The notes beneath the pieces are model-generated. The model made no database searches and was not told the DNA's origin. It saw only the letters and a list, made by a program, of their open reading frames with translations. Source: Bacillota bacterium (lineage in GTDB: Bacteria; Bacillota; Clostridia; Clostridiales; Clostridiaceae). Taken from it: a stretch of 64,000 nt of DNA. The stretch's first letter is position 1, and every line of letters begins with the position of its first letter. Positions 44,248-54,085 of this stretch are shown piece by piece. Location of the stretch: NCBI GenBank assembly GCA_021781745.1, contig JAJXWH010000013.1:47383-111382 (forward strand), in the 5' to 3' direction. A program made the translations under genes and the position numbers.

Positions 44248-46626
44248 CTACAAACATTTTGCAGGATTAGTAATAGTCACTTTATTTTCTTTAACTTCTT
44301 TAGTCTCTCCATTTATGGCTACAATTTTTCCATTTAAATTATAAAAAATGAATTCAATATGTGCATAATTATCATCATATTCATTATTAATTACTTTAAC
44401 TTTTATTTCTACACTATCGCTATTTGTTACCTTTATTTTGTAGTCATTAAATTCCCCAGCTTGATATCTAAAACTTTCTCCATCATCAGCAAAGTGGTGA
44501 TATCGTGTTTCTGTATTTTCATTACATAAGAAAACTTCTACTGTTAATTTATTGCTTTGTCTCTCACCAACATAATTTTGCTCTTCCGCAACAGGAAGTA
44601 CAGTTCCTCCCTTAATAAATATAGGGCAAATATCTAATGGAGTTTCTCTTACTATATATTGTCCACCTTCATATTCTTCTTTTGTCCAATAATCTATCCA
44701 GATTTCACCCTCTGGAAGATATACCATTCTTGCTTTTGCTCCTTGTTCAACTACTGGTGCAACTAATATATTTTCTCCACAAAGAAATTCATCATTAACC
44801 TCATAAGTCTTCTTATCATTTTGATAATTAAATATTAAAGGTCTTATAAGTGGTGCTCCATTTTTACTAGCATTCCACATTGAATTATAAATATAAGGAA
44901 GTAATTTATATCGTAATTTTATATATTTTCTATTAATTTCTTCTGTAATTTCATCAAATGCCCAAGGTTCTTGATCTCTTGTCCCCATTGCTGAATGGTT
45001 TCTAAATAATGGAGTAAATGCTCCTACTTGAACCCATCTGCTTAAAAGTTCAGCACTACAATCATGTCCAAAACCACCTACATCAGTTCCACAAAAAGCC
45101 ATTCCGCTAAGTCCTAGATTCATTAGCATTGGAATTGACATTCTTAAATGTTCCCATGTACTTTGGTTATCTCCAGTCCATATTGTTGAATATTTTTGAG
45201 TTCCAGCATAACAAGCCCTTGTTACTATAAATGGCCTTTTTCCAGTTGCCTTTTTTAAACCTTCATATGTTGCTTTTGACATCATATGTCCATATACATT
45301 ATGAGCTTCTTTATGAGTTACTGGAATTCCATCATTATCAAACATAACATCATCAGGCAGAGGTCCTTTAAAGCTTGCAGGCTCGTTCATATCATTCCAA
45401 ATACCGCTTACACCTGTCTCAGTCATTATTTTTTGATTTTCTCCCCACCACTTTCTAACACTAGAATTTAGAAAATCTGGATAAACAGAATCCCCTGGCC
45501 AAACCTCATTTCTATAAACTATTCCTTGATTATCTGTTGCAAAATATCCATTTTTAAGCCCTTCATCATAGATCTTGTATCCTTTATCAACCTTGACACC
45601 TGGATCTATTATTGTTACGACTTTAAAGCCCATGTTATTTAACGCTTTAATCATTTGTTCGGGATCTTCAAATCTCTCATTGTTCCAAGTAAATACTCTA
45701 TATCCATCCATATAATCTATATCTAAATATAATGTATCACAAGGTATTCCTTTTTCCCTAAAACTATTTGCCACTTCCATAAGTCTTTCTTTACTATCAT
45801 AAGACCATCTGCATTGCTGATAACCAAGTGTCCACATTTGAGGTAAAGGCATAGTTCCAGTAATTTTAGTATATCCTTCAACAACTTTTCTAATTGTTGG
45901 ACCATAAATAAAATAATAATCTAGATTCCCATCTATACCTGCAAAATAATAATATTTAGAATTATCTCTTCCCATATCAAAGTGGGTTTCAAAGTGATTA
46001 TCAAAAAATATACCGAAAGCATTTCCCTTATTTAAGCCAATTAGGAATGGAATTGATTTATAAAGTCTATCAAAAGTTTCTCCATGAGGTGCTGGATTAT
46101 CAGTATTCCAGTTTACATAATGATAGCCTCTTTTATTTAGATGGCCACTTCTTTCCCCAAGACCATAGAAATACATATCGTCTTCCATCTTTTTTGAAAC
46201 ATATACTTTATAATTTGCTGCTCCATTTAAAGTATGTCCTTCAGCCTCAGCTAGAATATAATCGCCATATCTTCTATTAAAAGGTTTACTTTCCCCTCTA
46301 TAATCTTCGCATAATAATGCTCCATTTTTATCATAAATATCTACTTTAAAATCATCATAAATTTTAACTAACAGTTTCTCTGTAGTTATTTGCATTCCAT
46401 CGATTATCTTTTCAGCTTCAAAATCGCAATGACTATCTATAATATTTTCTACTGCTTTAGAATTTCTCTCTTTCCTAAACAAAGGCACAAAAAAATTAAT
46501 GATATATGAGTTTACTACTTTTACAAATACATTTTTTTCTTGGAATCTAATATTAATTTCATTATCCTCTACTTCATAGTTTAATAATTTTCCAAATATT
46601 TTTTTATCTTGATTACATTTCTCCAT
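44248..46626 (-). CDS. GH31 family alpha-glucosidase
   Basis: 792 residues from ATG 46626 (GGAGG eight bases upstream). An N-terminal beta-sandwich is followed by a TIM barrel with nucleophile Asp412 in GIWNDMNEP and acid/base Asp486 in TIWTGDNQSTW, then C-terminal beta domains. The motif YQQCRWSYDSKERL is typical of GH31. It likely cleaves alpha-linked glucosides; no signal peptide, so intracellular. Single gene; a long hairpin lies in its leader at about 46680-46728. Confidence 0.93.
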   Translation of the reverse strand: MEKCNQDKKIFGKLLNYEVEDNEINIRFQEKNVFVKVVNSYIINFFVPLFRKERNSKAVENIIDSHCDFEAEKIIDGMQITTEKLLVKIYDDFKVDIYDKNGALLCEDYRGESKPFNRRYGDYILAEAEGHTLNGAANYKVYVSKKMEDDMYFYGLGERSGHLNKRGYHYVNWNTDNPAPHGETFDRLYKSIPFLIGLNKGNAFGIFFDNHFETHFDMGRDNSKYYYFAGIDGNLDYYFIYGPTIRKVVEGYTKITGTMPLPQMWTLGYQQCRWSYDSKERLMEVANSFREKGIPCDTLYLDIDYMDGYRVFTWNNERFEDPEQMIKALNNMGFKVVTIIDPGVKVDKGYKIYDEGLKNGYFATDNQGIVYRNEVWPGDSVYPDFLNSSVRKWWGENQKIMTETGVSGIWNDMNEPASFKGPLPDDVMFDNDGIPVTHKEAHNVYGHMMSKATYEGLKKATGKRPFIVTRACYAGTQKYSTIWTGDNQSTWEHLRMSIPMLMNLGLSGMAFCGTDVGGFGHDCSAELLSRWVQVGAFTPLFRNHSAMGTRDQEPWAFDEITEEINRKYIKLRYKLLPYIYNSMWNASKNGAPLIRPLIFNYQNDKKTYEVNDEFLCGENILVAPVVEQGAKARMVYLPEGEIWIDYWTKEEYEGGQYIVRETPLDICPIFIKGGTVLPVAEEQNYVGERQSNKLTVEVFLCNENTETRYHHFADDGESFRYQAGEFNDYKIKVTNSDSVEIKVKVINNEYDDNYAHIEFIFYNLNGKIVAINGETKEVKENKVTITNPAKCL

Positions 46627-46677
46627 AGTTAATTCCTCCACTTGAAACAATAAAATTTAAAACACTATAATTTATTT

Positions 46678-46730
46678 TTTAGGCCCAGTTGACGGGGTAT
46701 TCAAATAATAAAACTGAGCCTAAAATTTTT
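46678..46730. promoter_or_regulatory. Hairpin in the GH31 leader region
   Basis: TAGGCCCAGTT with AACTGAGCCTA around a ~26-base loop, T-run on the plus strand (AAAATTTTT). On the minus strand it lies in the untranslated leader of the glucosidase gene. It could be an attenuator or a relic; no antiterminator motif was recognised. Confidence 0.4.
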
Positions 46731-46846
46731 AATAAGATTATAATGTTATTATATAGCCATAAAATTCAAATTTCTTGCAAAATAGAGGCTAATAATATAA
46801 AAATCCTGCTATTAATATAATTTCCATATGCATATACAAAAAAAAG

Positions 46847-46886
46847 AATAAGGCTGTACAACTTCTAATAATAGAAATTGTGCAAC
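46847..46886 (-). terminator. Terminator after the choline-binding-repeat protein
   Basis: Minus strand GGTTGCACAATTTCTA pairs with TAGAAGTTGTACAGCC, followed by TTATTCTTTTTTTTG. Confidence 0.8.
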
Positions 46887-46975
46887 CCCATTCTCTAGAA
46901 ACAACCTCTTAGGGAATAATCTTTTTCTGCTCAATATGTTATATAAATTAAAGGCTATTTACTAATTATTTTGAG

Positions 46976-47548
46976 TTATTGCATTGCACCATCCCAATTT
47001 AAGTAATAACCATCTACATATGTATTGTATGCCATACTTCCATCAGAGTTCAAGTAATACCATGTTTCACCATCATTAATCCAGCCCGTTTGCATTACAC
47101 CATCTGCATCCATATAGTACCACTTGCCTTTTACATTTTTCCATCCACTTACAGGAACACCTTGTTCAATTAATATCCATTTTCCATCTTTAGTTTTTCC
47201 CCAAAAGTCACCTTTCATTCCTGTACTAGGAACAGTACTTACAATAATATTTCCAGTATTTGAATCTGTTGTACTGCTAGTAGCAGTTGTAGCTGTAGAT
47301 GTACTGCTAGAATTCGTATCATTTTTAGCAGCTTCCTCTGGAGTTATAGCACTTGAAAATGAATTTACATATGAATTAACCTTATAATTACTTTTATCTA
47401 TATCCTTATATTCAAATCCTGGTTCTAAATTATTTAAATCATCCTTAGAATAAGTAGTACTTGAACTTGCTGCATAAACAGTACAAGCTCCTTGTGTCAA
47501 AACAGTTATTATAGCTAAAGATAAAATTTTTAATTTATTGCTTTTCAT
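46976..47548 (-). CDS. Secreted protein with choline/cell-wall-binding repeats
   Basis: 190 residues from ATG 47548 (GGAG nine bases upstream). Signal peptide about 1-27 (ending VYA), a Ser/Thr-rich linker (about 75-100), then three CW-binding repeats (GWKNVKGKWYYMDADGVMQ, GWINDGETWYYLNSDGSMA, YVDGYYLNWDGAMQ). Such repeats hold proteins on choline-like teichoic acids. There is no catalytic domain, so it may be a structural or anchoring surface protein. Confidence 0.85.
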   Translation of the reverse strand: MKSNKLKILSLAIITVLTQGACTVYAASSSTTYSKDDLNNLEPGFEYKDIDKSNYKVNSYVNSFSSAITPEEAAKNDTNSSSTSTATTATSSTTDSNTGNIIVSTVPSTGMKGDFWGKTKDGKWILIEQGVPVSGWKNVKGKWYYMDADGVMQTGWINDGETWYYLNSDGSMAYNTYVDGYYLNWDGAMQ

Positions 47549-47704
47549 CCTTCTCATCTCCTAGAATATTTTATGTAAATTAATAATGTCAACCAAATTT
47601 ATATTCTTATGTATAATTTTCGATTATATTTTTACATACTTAAGGATTTTTATAATTAAATTTCTAATTAGTATAACCTTTTTATGAAATTCCTTAAAAA
47701 GCCA

Positions 47705-47762
47705 AAAAACAAAAAGTGAGTTTCAATAAAACTTCTAAATATATTGAAACTCACTTTTTCTT
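47705..47762 (-). terminator. Terminator after ppk
   Basis: AAAAAGTGAGTTTCAATA pairs with TATTGAAACTCACTTTTT. The minus-strand T-run directly follows; the whole structure is a few bases past the ppk stop. Confidence 0.85.
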
Positions 47763-47765
47763 TAT

Positions 47766-49823
47766 CTAATTCTTATTATTAAATTTTTTACAAAGCTCAA
47801 CCATTTCTTCTTGTGAATTAATTGTTTTACCTTCTGAAACTATTTTTGTATAAGATCCATCAGAATTTAAAAGTCTGCTCTTAACATTATCTTTTAAATA
47901 TAATTCAAGCATTTCTTTAAGTTCTTTTTTAATACTGTGTTCTTCAATTACTGTCATTGTCTCAACTCTTTTATCTAAATTTCTATACATCCAGTCAGCA
48001 CTTGAAATATAAATATCCTCATTACCTGCGTTAAGGAAATAGTATATTCTGCTATGCTCTAAATATCTTCCTACTATACTTCTTACTGTAATGTTATCAC
48101 TTAATCCTTTTACTCCAGGCCTTAAAGAACATATTCCTCTAACTATAAGTTCAACTTTCACGCCTGCTTGCGACGCTTTATATAAAGCAATCATTAACTT
48201 CTTATCAACTAGAGAATTCATTTTAGCAATTATTTTTGCTGGCTTTCCACGTTTTGCATATTCTGTTTCTCTTTCGATTAAATATTCTAATTTTTTTCTT
48301 AATCCATATGGTGCAATAGTTATTTTACTCATGTTTTCTGGCTTAAAGTACCCCGAAAGCATATTAAAAATAACAGAAGCATCCTCGCCATATTCTGGCT
48401 TTGCAGTAAGAAGACCTATATCAGTATAGAATCTTGCAGTAACATCATTATAATTTCCTGTTCCTAAATGTACATATCTTTTAATACCTTTCTTTTCTTG
48501 TCTTACAATCAGTAATATTTTACTATGAGTTTTAAGTCCTATTACTCCGTATATTACGTGGCAGCCTGCTTTTTCAAGCTGTCTTGCCCAATGAATATTA
48601 TTTTCTTCATCAAATCTAGCTTTAAGTTCAACTAAAACCGTAACTTGCTTACCATTTTCTGCTGCCTTTGAAAGTGCAGCAATAATAGGTGAATTACCAC
48701 TCACTCTGTATAATGTTTGTTTTATGGCTAATACTTTTTCATCTTGTGCTGCTGCCTCAACTAATTTAACAACCGCTGAAAAACTTTCATATGGATGATG
48801 AATAAATATATCTTTTTTACTTATAGCTTGGAACAAATCGCATTCTTGCAATTCTTTAACTGGTATGCTTTTTAATGGTTCAAATTTCAGTTCATTATAT
48901 CCCTTAATACTGTATAGTTTATTTATAAATGTTAAATCTATTGGTCCTTTTATAGAAAAAATTTGATTGTCAGATATTTCAAATTCCTGTTCTAATTTAC
49001 TTATAATCCTATTATCACTAGTATCTTCAATCTCTAGCCTTACAGCTAATCCCCATCTTCTTTGTTTAAGAGACTCTTCTATAGTTTCTAGTAAATCCTC
49101 TGCTCCTTCTTCATTTAAACTTAAATCTGCATTTTTTGTGATCCTATAGCAAGCAGTTGTTAAAACTTTAAATCCGAATAACTCACTCAAATGATTCTTT
49201 ATTACATCTTCTAATAATATAAAATTGTCTCCTTCTCCTCCTGGAATAGGCACTAATCTTTCCAATACAGATGGTACTTGAATGGTCGCAAATACTTCTT
49301 GATCGCTCTTATTGGCCTTTAACAGCATTCCTATATTTAATGTTTTATTCAATAATAACGGAAAAGGTCTTCCTGAATCTATAACCATAGGGGTTAAAAC
49401 TGGATAAATAATATTTCTGTAATATGCATTTACAAAATTCAACTGCTCTTCATTTAGCATATCGTATGTAAATATTTTAATATTTTGTGATCCCAAATGG
49501 TCATACAAATGCTCATATGTCTTATATTGATCTCTTACCATTCCTCTTACTTTATGTAGTATCTTTTCGACTTGTTCACTAGGAGTTAAACCTGATACCT
49601 CTCTCTCTTCAAATCCTGCTTGGATCTGACTATAGAGTGATCCAATTCTTACCATAAAAAATTCATCAAGATTAGAGCCTGATATTGCTAGAAATTTAAG
49701 TCTTTCTAAAAGTGGATTTGTGTTATCTTTGGCTTCATCTAAGACCCTTTGATTAAATTCTAACCAACTAAGCTCCCTGTTAAAAAAATTCTCATAATTA
49801 TCATATGTGTAAGTTTGATTCAT
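47766..49823 (-). CDS. ppk1: Polyphosphate kinase 1
   Basis: 685 residues from ATG 49823 (GAGGAG seven bases upstream). Ppk1 order: N-terminal FFNRELSWLEFNQRVLDEA, middle domain, then catalytic C1/C2 domains with AIKQTLYRVSGNSPI, ARFDEENNIHWARQLEKAG, the phospho-His region IGLKTHSKILLI and YVHLGTGNYND. It makes polyphosphate from ATP. It is divergent from ppx, giving one locus for synthesis and breakdown. Confidence 0.95.
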   Translation of the reverse strand: MNQTYTYDNYENFFNRELSWLEFNQRVLDEAKDNTNPLLERLKFLAISGSNLDEFFMVRIGSLYSQIQAGFEEREVSGLTPSEQVEKILHKVRGMVRDQYKTYEHLYDHLGSQNIKIFTYDMLNEEQLNFVNAYYRNIIYPVLTPMVIDSGRPFPLLLNKTLNIGMLLKANKSDQEVFATIQVPSVLERLVPIPGGEGDNFILLEDVIKNHLSELFGFKVLTTACYRITKNADLSLNEEGAEDLLETIEESLKQRRWGLAVRLEIEDTSDNRIISKLEQEFEISDNQIFSIKGPIDLTFINKLYSIKGYNELKFEPLKSIPVKELQECDLFQAISKKDIFIHHPYESFSAVVKLVEAAAQDEKVLAIKQTLYRVSGNSPIIAALSKAAENGKQVTVLVELKARFDEENNIHWARQLEKAGCHVIYGVIGLKTHSKILLIVRQEKKGIKRYVHLGTGNYNDVTARFYTDIGLLTAKPEYGEDASVIFNMLSGYFKPENMSKITIAPYGLRKKLEYLIERETEYAKRGKPAKIIAKMNSLVDKKLMIALYKASQAGVKVELIVRGICSLRPGVKGLSDNITVRSIVGRYLEHSRIYYFLNAGNEDIYISSADWMYRNLDKRVETMTVIEEHSIKKELKEMLELYLKDNVKSRLLNSDGSYTKIVSEGKTINSQEEMVELCKKFNNKN

Positions 49824-50020
49824 AATTATTCTCCTCACCCTAAAAGCAATTTTTAAATTAATTAAATTATTTGTTATTATAGTATTTAAATTAATTCATA
49901 AATAATGTAATATATTTAAATGTATACTAATATAATCTAATATTTTTGTTAATTCTATGTTAACAAATTATTATATATAAGTTAACCTTTTTGTTATATT
50001 TTGTGAGTAGGAGGAAGAAA
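49824..50020. promoter_or_regulatory. Divergent ppk/ppx promoter region
   Basis: 197 bp of very AT-rich sequence between divergently read genes. It must hold both promoters; no Pho-box-like direct repeat could be made out with confidence. Confidence 0.4.
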
Positions 50021-51529
50021 ATGAAAAACATTGCTGTTATTGATATTGGTTCTAACTCTATGAGAGTTTTAGTTTATGAATTATATGAAAATAATTCCTT
50101 TAAAATAATTGATGAAGAAAAAAGAATGACAAGATTGGGTCAGTTTATTAATAAATCTAATAATTTGTCTAAGGAAGGAATTCAAAAATTAATAGTTACT
50201 CTAGAATTTTTCAAAATTCTTTGTGAAAAGAACAATGTTGTAGAAATAATTGTAGTTGCAACTGAAGCAATTAGACGAGCAGATAATAAGAATGAAATTT
50301 TATCTTTGGTAAAGGAAAAATTAGATTTAGATATTAGAATTTTAAGCGGAATAGAAGAATCAGCTTATGGCTATCTTACAATTAAATCTACCATGGATAT
50401 TAATAATGCTCTCCTAATTGACATTGGTGGTTCAAGTATGGAAATAACATTAGTTAAAGATAAGAAAATTGTTCAAGGTATAAGCTTACCTTTAGGCTCA
50501 ATTCCCCTAACTAAGCTTTTTCCTTTTGATGGAGCTGCAGACAAATATATCATATCAGAATTTAAAAATTTTATGGATAAAGAATTTGATAAATTACCAT
50601 GGTTAAAAGATGCTAAAAATCTCCCTTTAATAGGGATTGGCGGAACTGCTCGTTCAATCGGCAAAATCCACAAAAAATTTATTAATTATCCTTTAGATTT
50701 GCTACATAATTATTCTATTGGTATTGATGAAATTAAAGCTATTTATGATTATGTTCTCAGCCTTGATATGAATCAAAAAACTAAATTGAAGGGACTTCCA
50801 AAGGAAAGAGCTGATATATTCACAGCACCATTCTCTGCCCTTGTGGCGCTTATGAATTATTGCAGCTGTCCACTTCTTAAAATCAGCCAATATGGAATTC
50901 GTGAAGGAGTTTTATATGAACGACTTTTAGGACAAAATATCGATACTACAGATATTTTAGATTTTTCGCTAAATAATATACTAATTAATAATGATTTAAA
51001 TTTACCTCATGCCGAAAAAATACAAGATTTATCTAATGTATTATTAGAATATCTAGAAAATTCTAACAATAAATTTTTAGAGTTAGAAAATAAAATCTTG
51101 AAAGTAGCTGCTAAATTACATGATGTTGGTGTCAGCATATCTGTAAAACATGCTTATAAGCACGGTTTTTATATTATTATTAATTCCCTTATTGCTGGGC
51201 TCACTCATAAAGAAATCTTAATGGCTGCATATACAGTTGCTTTAAGCGGAAAATTTGATTATAAGATTGTTGATGAATATAGAGATCTATTAAGTAAAGA
51301 TGACGTTTTTATTTGTAAAAGACTTTCTATAATTCTATGTCTTGCACACAAGATTGATAAATATTTTTATAACAGTTTAGCTGAAGTTGTAATCTTAAAT
51401 GAAAAAGACAGCTTTAATTTAGCTCTACCTGAATCTAGTGTTAAATATATGAAAGATAGTTTACCAGTTGAAATGGATGATAGTTTTAAAAAGAGTTTTG
51501 ATAAGAAATTATCAATTGTTGCACTTTAA
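50021..51529 (+). CDS. ppx: Exopolyphosphatase/Ppx-GppA phosphatase
   Basis: 502 residues from ATG 50021 (AGGAGG upstream; a start at 49991 has none). The actin-like ATPase-fold motifs are present: AVIDIGSNSMRVLVYE, LIDIGGSSMEITLV and IGIGGTARSIG. A C-terminal HD-type domain follows (KVAAKLHDVGVSISVKHAYKHG). It removes phosphate from polyphosphate ends or hydrolyses pppGpp. The divergent ppk partner supports polyphosphate turnover. Confidence 0.93.
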   Translation: MKNIAVIDIGSNSMRVLVYELYENNSFKIIDEEKRMTRLGQFINKSNNLSKEGIQKLIVTLEFFKILCEKNNVVEIIVVATEAIRRADNKNEILSLVKEKLDLDIRILSGIEESAYGYLTIKSTMDINNALLIDIGGSSMEITLVKDKKIVQGISLPLGSIPLTKLFPFDGAADKYIISEFKNFMDKEFDKLPWLKDAKNLPLIGIGGTARSIGKIHKKFINYPLDLLHNYSIGIDEIKAIYDYVLSLDMNQKTKLKGLPKERADIFTAPFSALVALMNYCSCPLLKISQYGIREGVLYERLLGQNIDTTDILDFSLNNILINNDLNLPHAEKIQDLSNVLLEYLENSNNKFLELENKILKVAAKLHDVGVSISVKHAYKHGFYIIINSLIAGLTHKEILMAAYTVALSGKFDYKIVDEYRDLLSKDDVFICKRLSIILCLAHKIDKYFYNSLAEVVILNEKDSFNLALPESSVKYMKDSLPVEMDDSFKKSFDKKLSIVAL

Positions 51530-51543
51530 TAATATATTTTTAT

Positions 51544-51595
51544 ACAAAAAGCACTTGCTGAGTAAAAATTATCCTTTCAGCAAGTGTTTTTTTAT
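51544..51595 (+). terminator. Terminator after ppx
   Basis: AAGCACTTGCTGA pairs with TCAGCAAGTG(TT), followed by TTTTTTT. Convergent with the Cys-rich gene. Confidence 0.88.
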
Positions 51596-51610
51596 ATTTA
51601 TATAGTTGAT

Positions 51611-51973
51611 TTAACTACATGGATATACATAATTACCTATTGTACGAACTCTTAATTCATCTGGATTACATGCTTCGCCTTCAGGAAGCACAAATACTAT
51701 CTTTTTTTCAATAGTTCCACAAGAATCACTATCACATTCATATCCATGTGCCATTGTTGTAAAACCTTTAAAAGCAACTATTCTATTATTATCATCATAT
51801 ACGATGCATGCAATAGCTACTTTTTTACCTGGACATACATTATTCACCTTTATTTTTACGGTTAATAATTTAGATCCATGTCTCTCTATATCAACCGGGC
51901 AAGCATTTATACAACTACATAACTCACAGTTCTCTTTAGTGCATTTCTTAGAATAGCCTGCGTATCTACCCAT
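51611..51973 (-). CDS. Cys-rich hypothetical protein, 120 residues
   Basis: Twelve cysteines, many clustered: CTKENCELCSCINACPVD near the start, then VCPGKKVAIACIVYDD, GYECDSDSCGTIEKK and the last residues VYPCS. No signal peptide. Beta-rich pattern (LLTVKIKVNN, VAIACIVYDDNNRIVAFKGFTT, KKIVFVLPEG). I do not recognise the family. The spacing is unlike a ferredoxin; disulfides or metal are possible, and a spore or surface protein is a guess. AAAGGAG precedes the ATG. Confidence 0.6.
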   Translation of the reverse strand: MGRYAGYSKKCTKENCELCSCINACPVDIERHGSKLLTVKIKVNNVCPGKKVAIACIVYDDNNRIVAFKGFTTMAHGYECDSDSCGTIEKKIVFVLPEGEACNPDELRVRTIGNYVYPCS

Positions 51974-52148
51974 TTAATACAACTCCTTTGTTCATATAAA
52001 TTTTAGAGTAATAGTCATTTGTATCCATTATTATATATATTTTTGTTTTTAATATATTCTAAGACAAATGCTTTTGTGAGTATAATTAATTGTAATTTCC
52101 CTATTTTTTAGCTTCTATTCTCTTTACTTTTTAAAAGCACTAATACTG

Positions 52149-52982
52149 TTATTCTTCTATAAATTTATAGAGTTCTTCTTTGTTTCTTGGCATATTGTTT
52201 TCAGCTTTAATTTTATTATAGTCACATAAGTGCTGAAACACATCAAGAATTAATGGTTTTTCAAGATAACACTCATGTATTAATTTATCATCAGAAAAAA
52301 CCTCATATGGTGTCCCATCTTTAACTATTTCTCCATCCTTCATTACTATAATATAGTCTGACCATGAATAAGCTAGTTCGACATCGTGAGTAGATAAAAT
52401 AACAGTTATGCCTTTTTCATTAAGTTCGTCAAAAATTTTTACTATTTGTTTTGAGTGTTTAGGATCAAGACTTGATGTAGGTTCATCAAATACAATTACT
52501 TCTGGCCGCATAACAAGTATATCTGCAATTGACACTCTTTTTTTCTGTCCATAACTCAAAAAATGTACAGCTTTATCTCTATATTCATACATTCCTACAC
52601 TTTTAAGAGCTTCATCTACCCTATTTCTCACTTCAGCCTCACTAAGTTTTAAATTTATTGCTCCAAATGAAACTTCTTGATATACACTTGCAGAAAAAAG
52701 TTGATTTTCTGGGTCTTGAAAAACTATTCCTATATTTTTTCTTAATTCCATTAAAGATTTATGATCATACTTTACTTCATTTCCTTTATAGAACAATGTC
52801 CCTTTTGTTGCTTTTAAAACGCCATTTAAATTTAAAAACAATGTAGATTTGCCTGAACCATTAACACCAACAACTGATATTTTCTTACCCTGTGGTATTC
52901 TTAAGTATATATTTTTTAATGCTCTAGTTCCATCTGGATATTTGTAACTTAAATCTTTTGTCTCTAGTATGTATCTACTCAT
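52149..52982 (-). CDS. cbiO: Cobalt ECF/ABC transporter ATP-binding protein CbiO
   Basis: 277 residues: Walker A GVNGSGKST, signature LSYGQKKRVSIADIL, Walker B VIVFDEPTSSLDPKHSKQ, H-loop STHDVELAYSWSD, with the extended C-terminal tail of CbiO. It is the last gene of cbiMNQO and abuts cbiQ directly. It powers Co2+ uptake for B12 synthesis. The operon lies behind a B12 riboswitch. Confidence 0.94.
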   Translation of the reverse strand: MSRYILETKDLSYKYPDGTRALKNIYLRIPQGKKISVVGVNGSGKSTLFLNLNGVLKATKGTLFYKGNEVKYDHKSLMELRKNIGIVFQDPENQLFSASVYQEVSFGAINLKLSEAEVRNRVDEALKSVGMYEYRDKAVHFLSYGQKKRVSIADILVMRPEVIVFDEPTSSLDPKHSKQIVKIFDELNEKGITVILSTHDVELAYSWSDYIIVMKDGEIVKDGTPYEVFSDDKLIHECYLEKPLILDVFQHLCDYNKIKAENNMPRNKEELYKFIEE

Positions 52983-53771
52983 TTAATAAATTCCCCCAAA
53001 AATATTTTTACTAAAACTAATAACTATCAAAACAACTTCTACAACAATGACTAATGTTATATTTTTATATGAATATGTATACTTATTTTCTAGCAGATTT
53101 ATATCACCATCATAACATCGAGATTCCATAGCAGTGTAAATATCTTGTGAACGCTTATATGAACTTATAAATAAAGAAGTAATTAATTGCCCTAACGAAT
53201 TAAAACTAGTCTTAAATGTTGAATATCCTAGTCGAGAATCTTGAGATATATAAATCATATTAGCTGTATCTAATAATACAAAAATAAATCTATATATAAG
53301 ACCCATTAGCTCCACAAATAACTTAGGCACTCTAAGCTTTCTAAGTACATGTAGAATTTCAAAAACAGGAGTTGTTAAAGTTAAAAAATATAAACATGAA
53401 ACGGATCCAAGTGACTTAAAAAACAACCTCGCTGAAATTAAAATACTTTCATAAGTGCATCCTAATTTAATTTCAAAAATTTTAAAACTGAATATTAGAT
53501 TATTATCGTTTCCAACTACATTTACTGCTATTGTTATAACTCCAATTATTAAAAATACTAAAGGCAATGACATTAATTGAACATAAGTTTTTAAAGGTAT
53601 TTTCCCCATAGCAACAATTATAAAAGTCATAAGAAATAATATTACTATAGAGTCTAATATATTGTTTAATGCTATGCATATTATCAAAGTAATAATTGCA
53701 AAAGCAAATTTTTCGACAGGGTTTACTCTTTTAAGTTTTGAAATATATGCTAATTTATCTATTGAAATCAT
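52983..53771 (-). CDS. cbiQ: Cobalt transporter transmembrane protein CbiQ
   Basis: 262 residues, with about five membrane helices and the ECF-T family motif region ESRCYDGD (family AxxxRG-type) plus LRKLRVPKLFVELMGLIYRFIFVLLD. It couples CbiO to the CbiMN substrate unit. Its stop abuts cbiO and its start abuts cbiN. Confidence 0.92.
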   Translation of the reverse strand: MISIDKLAYISKLKRVNPVEKFAFAIITLIICIALNNILDSIVILFLMTFIIVAMGKIPLKTYVQLMSLPLVFLIIGVITIAVNVVGNDNNLIFSFKIFEIKLGCTYESILISARLFFKSLGSVSCLYFLTLTTPVFEILHVLRKLRVPKLFVELMGLIYRFIFVLLDTANMIYISQDSRLGYSTFKTSFNSLGQLITSLFISSYKRSQDIYTAMESRCYDGDINLLENKYTYSYKNITLVIVVEVVLIVISFSKNIFGGIY

Positions 53772-54080
53772 TTATTTTTTACCTTCATCTCTTTTTGATT
53801 TTCCTTTTAAGTATCCTAAATAATAACATATAATACCTGAACCAATAGCAGCTTGTAACGAAAACAAAAGACTTTCTATTTCTGCACTTGGTGGTTCCCA
53901 AATTGGCGAAAACCAAGGTTTATAATCACTATTAATTTGTGTGATTGCTTCTTTTGCTTTATCATCTGAACCTGCAAATTCAGCATTTTTTAAAAATAAT
54001 AGGGGAAGAACAGCTATAGCTATAACAAGAATAGCAAGCACTAAATTCTTTTTTAGTAAATTATTGCCTTTATTTTTCAT
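53772..54080 (-). CDS. cbiN: Cobalt transport protein CbiN
   Basis: 102 residues: membrane helix at about 11-29, an outside loop with the CbiN signature FAGSDDKAKEAITQINSDYKPWFSPIWEPPSAEIESLLFSLQAAIGSG, and a second helix (77-93). CbiN is the small accessory subunit that loads metal into CbiM. It lies six bases after cbiM. Confidence 0.94.
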   Translation of the reverse strand: MKNKGNNLLKKNLVLAILVIAIAVLPLLFLKNAEFAGSDDKAKEAITQINSDYKPWFSPIWEPPSAEIESLLFSLQAAIGSGIICYYLGYLKGKSKRDEGKK

Positions 54081-54085
54081 ATTCC

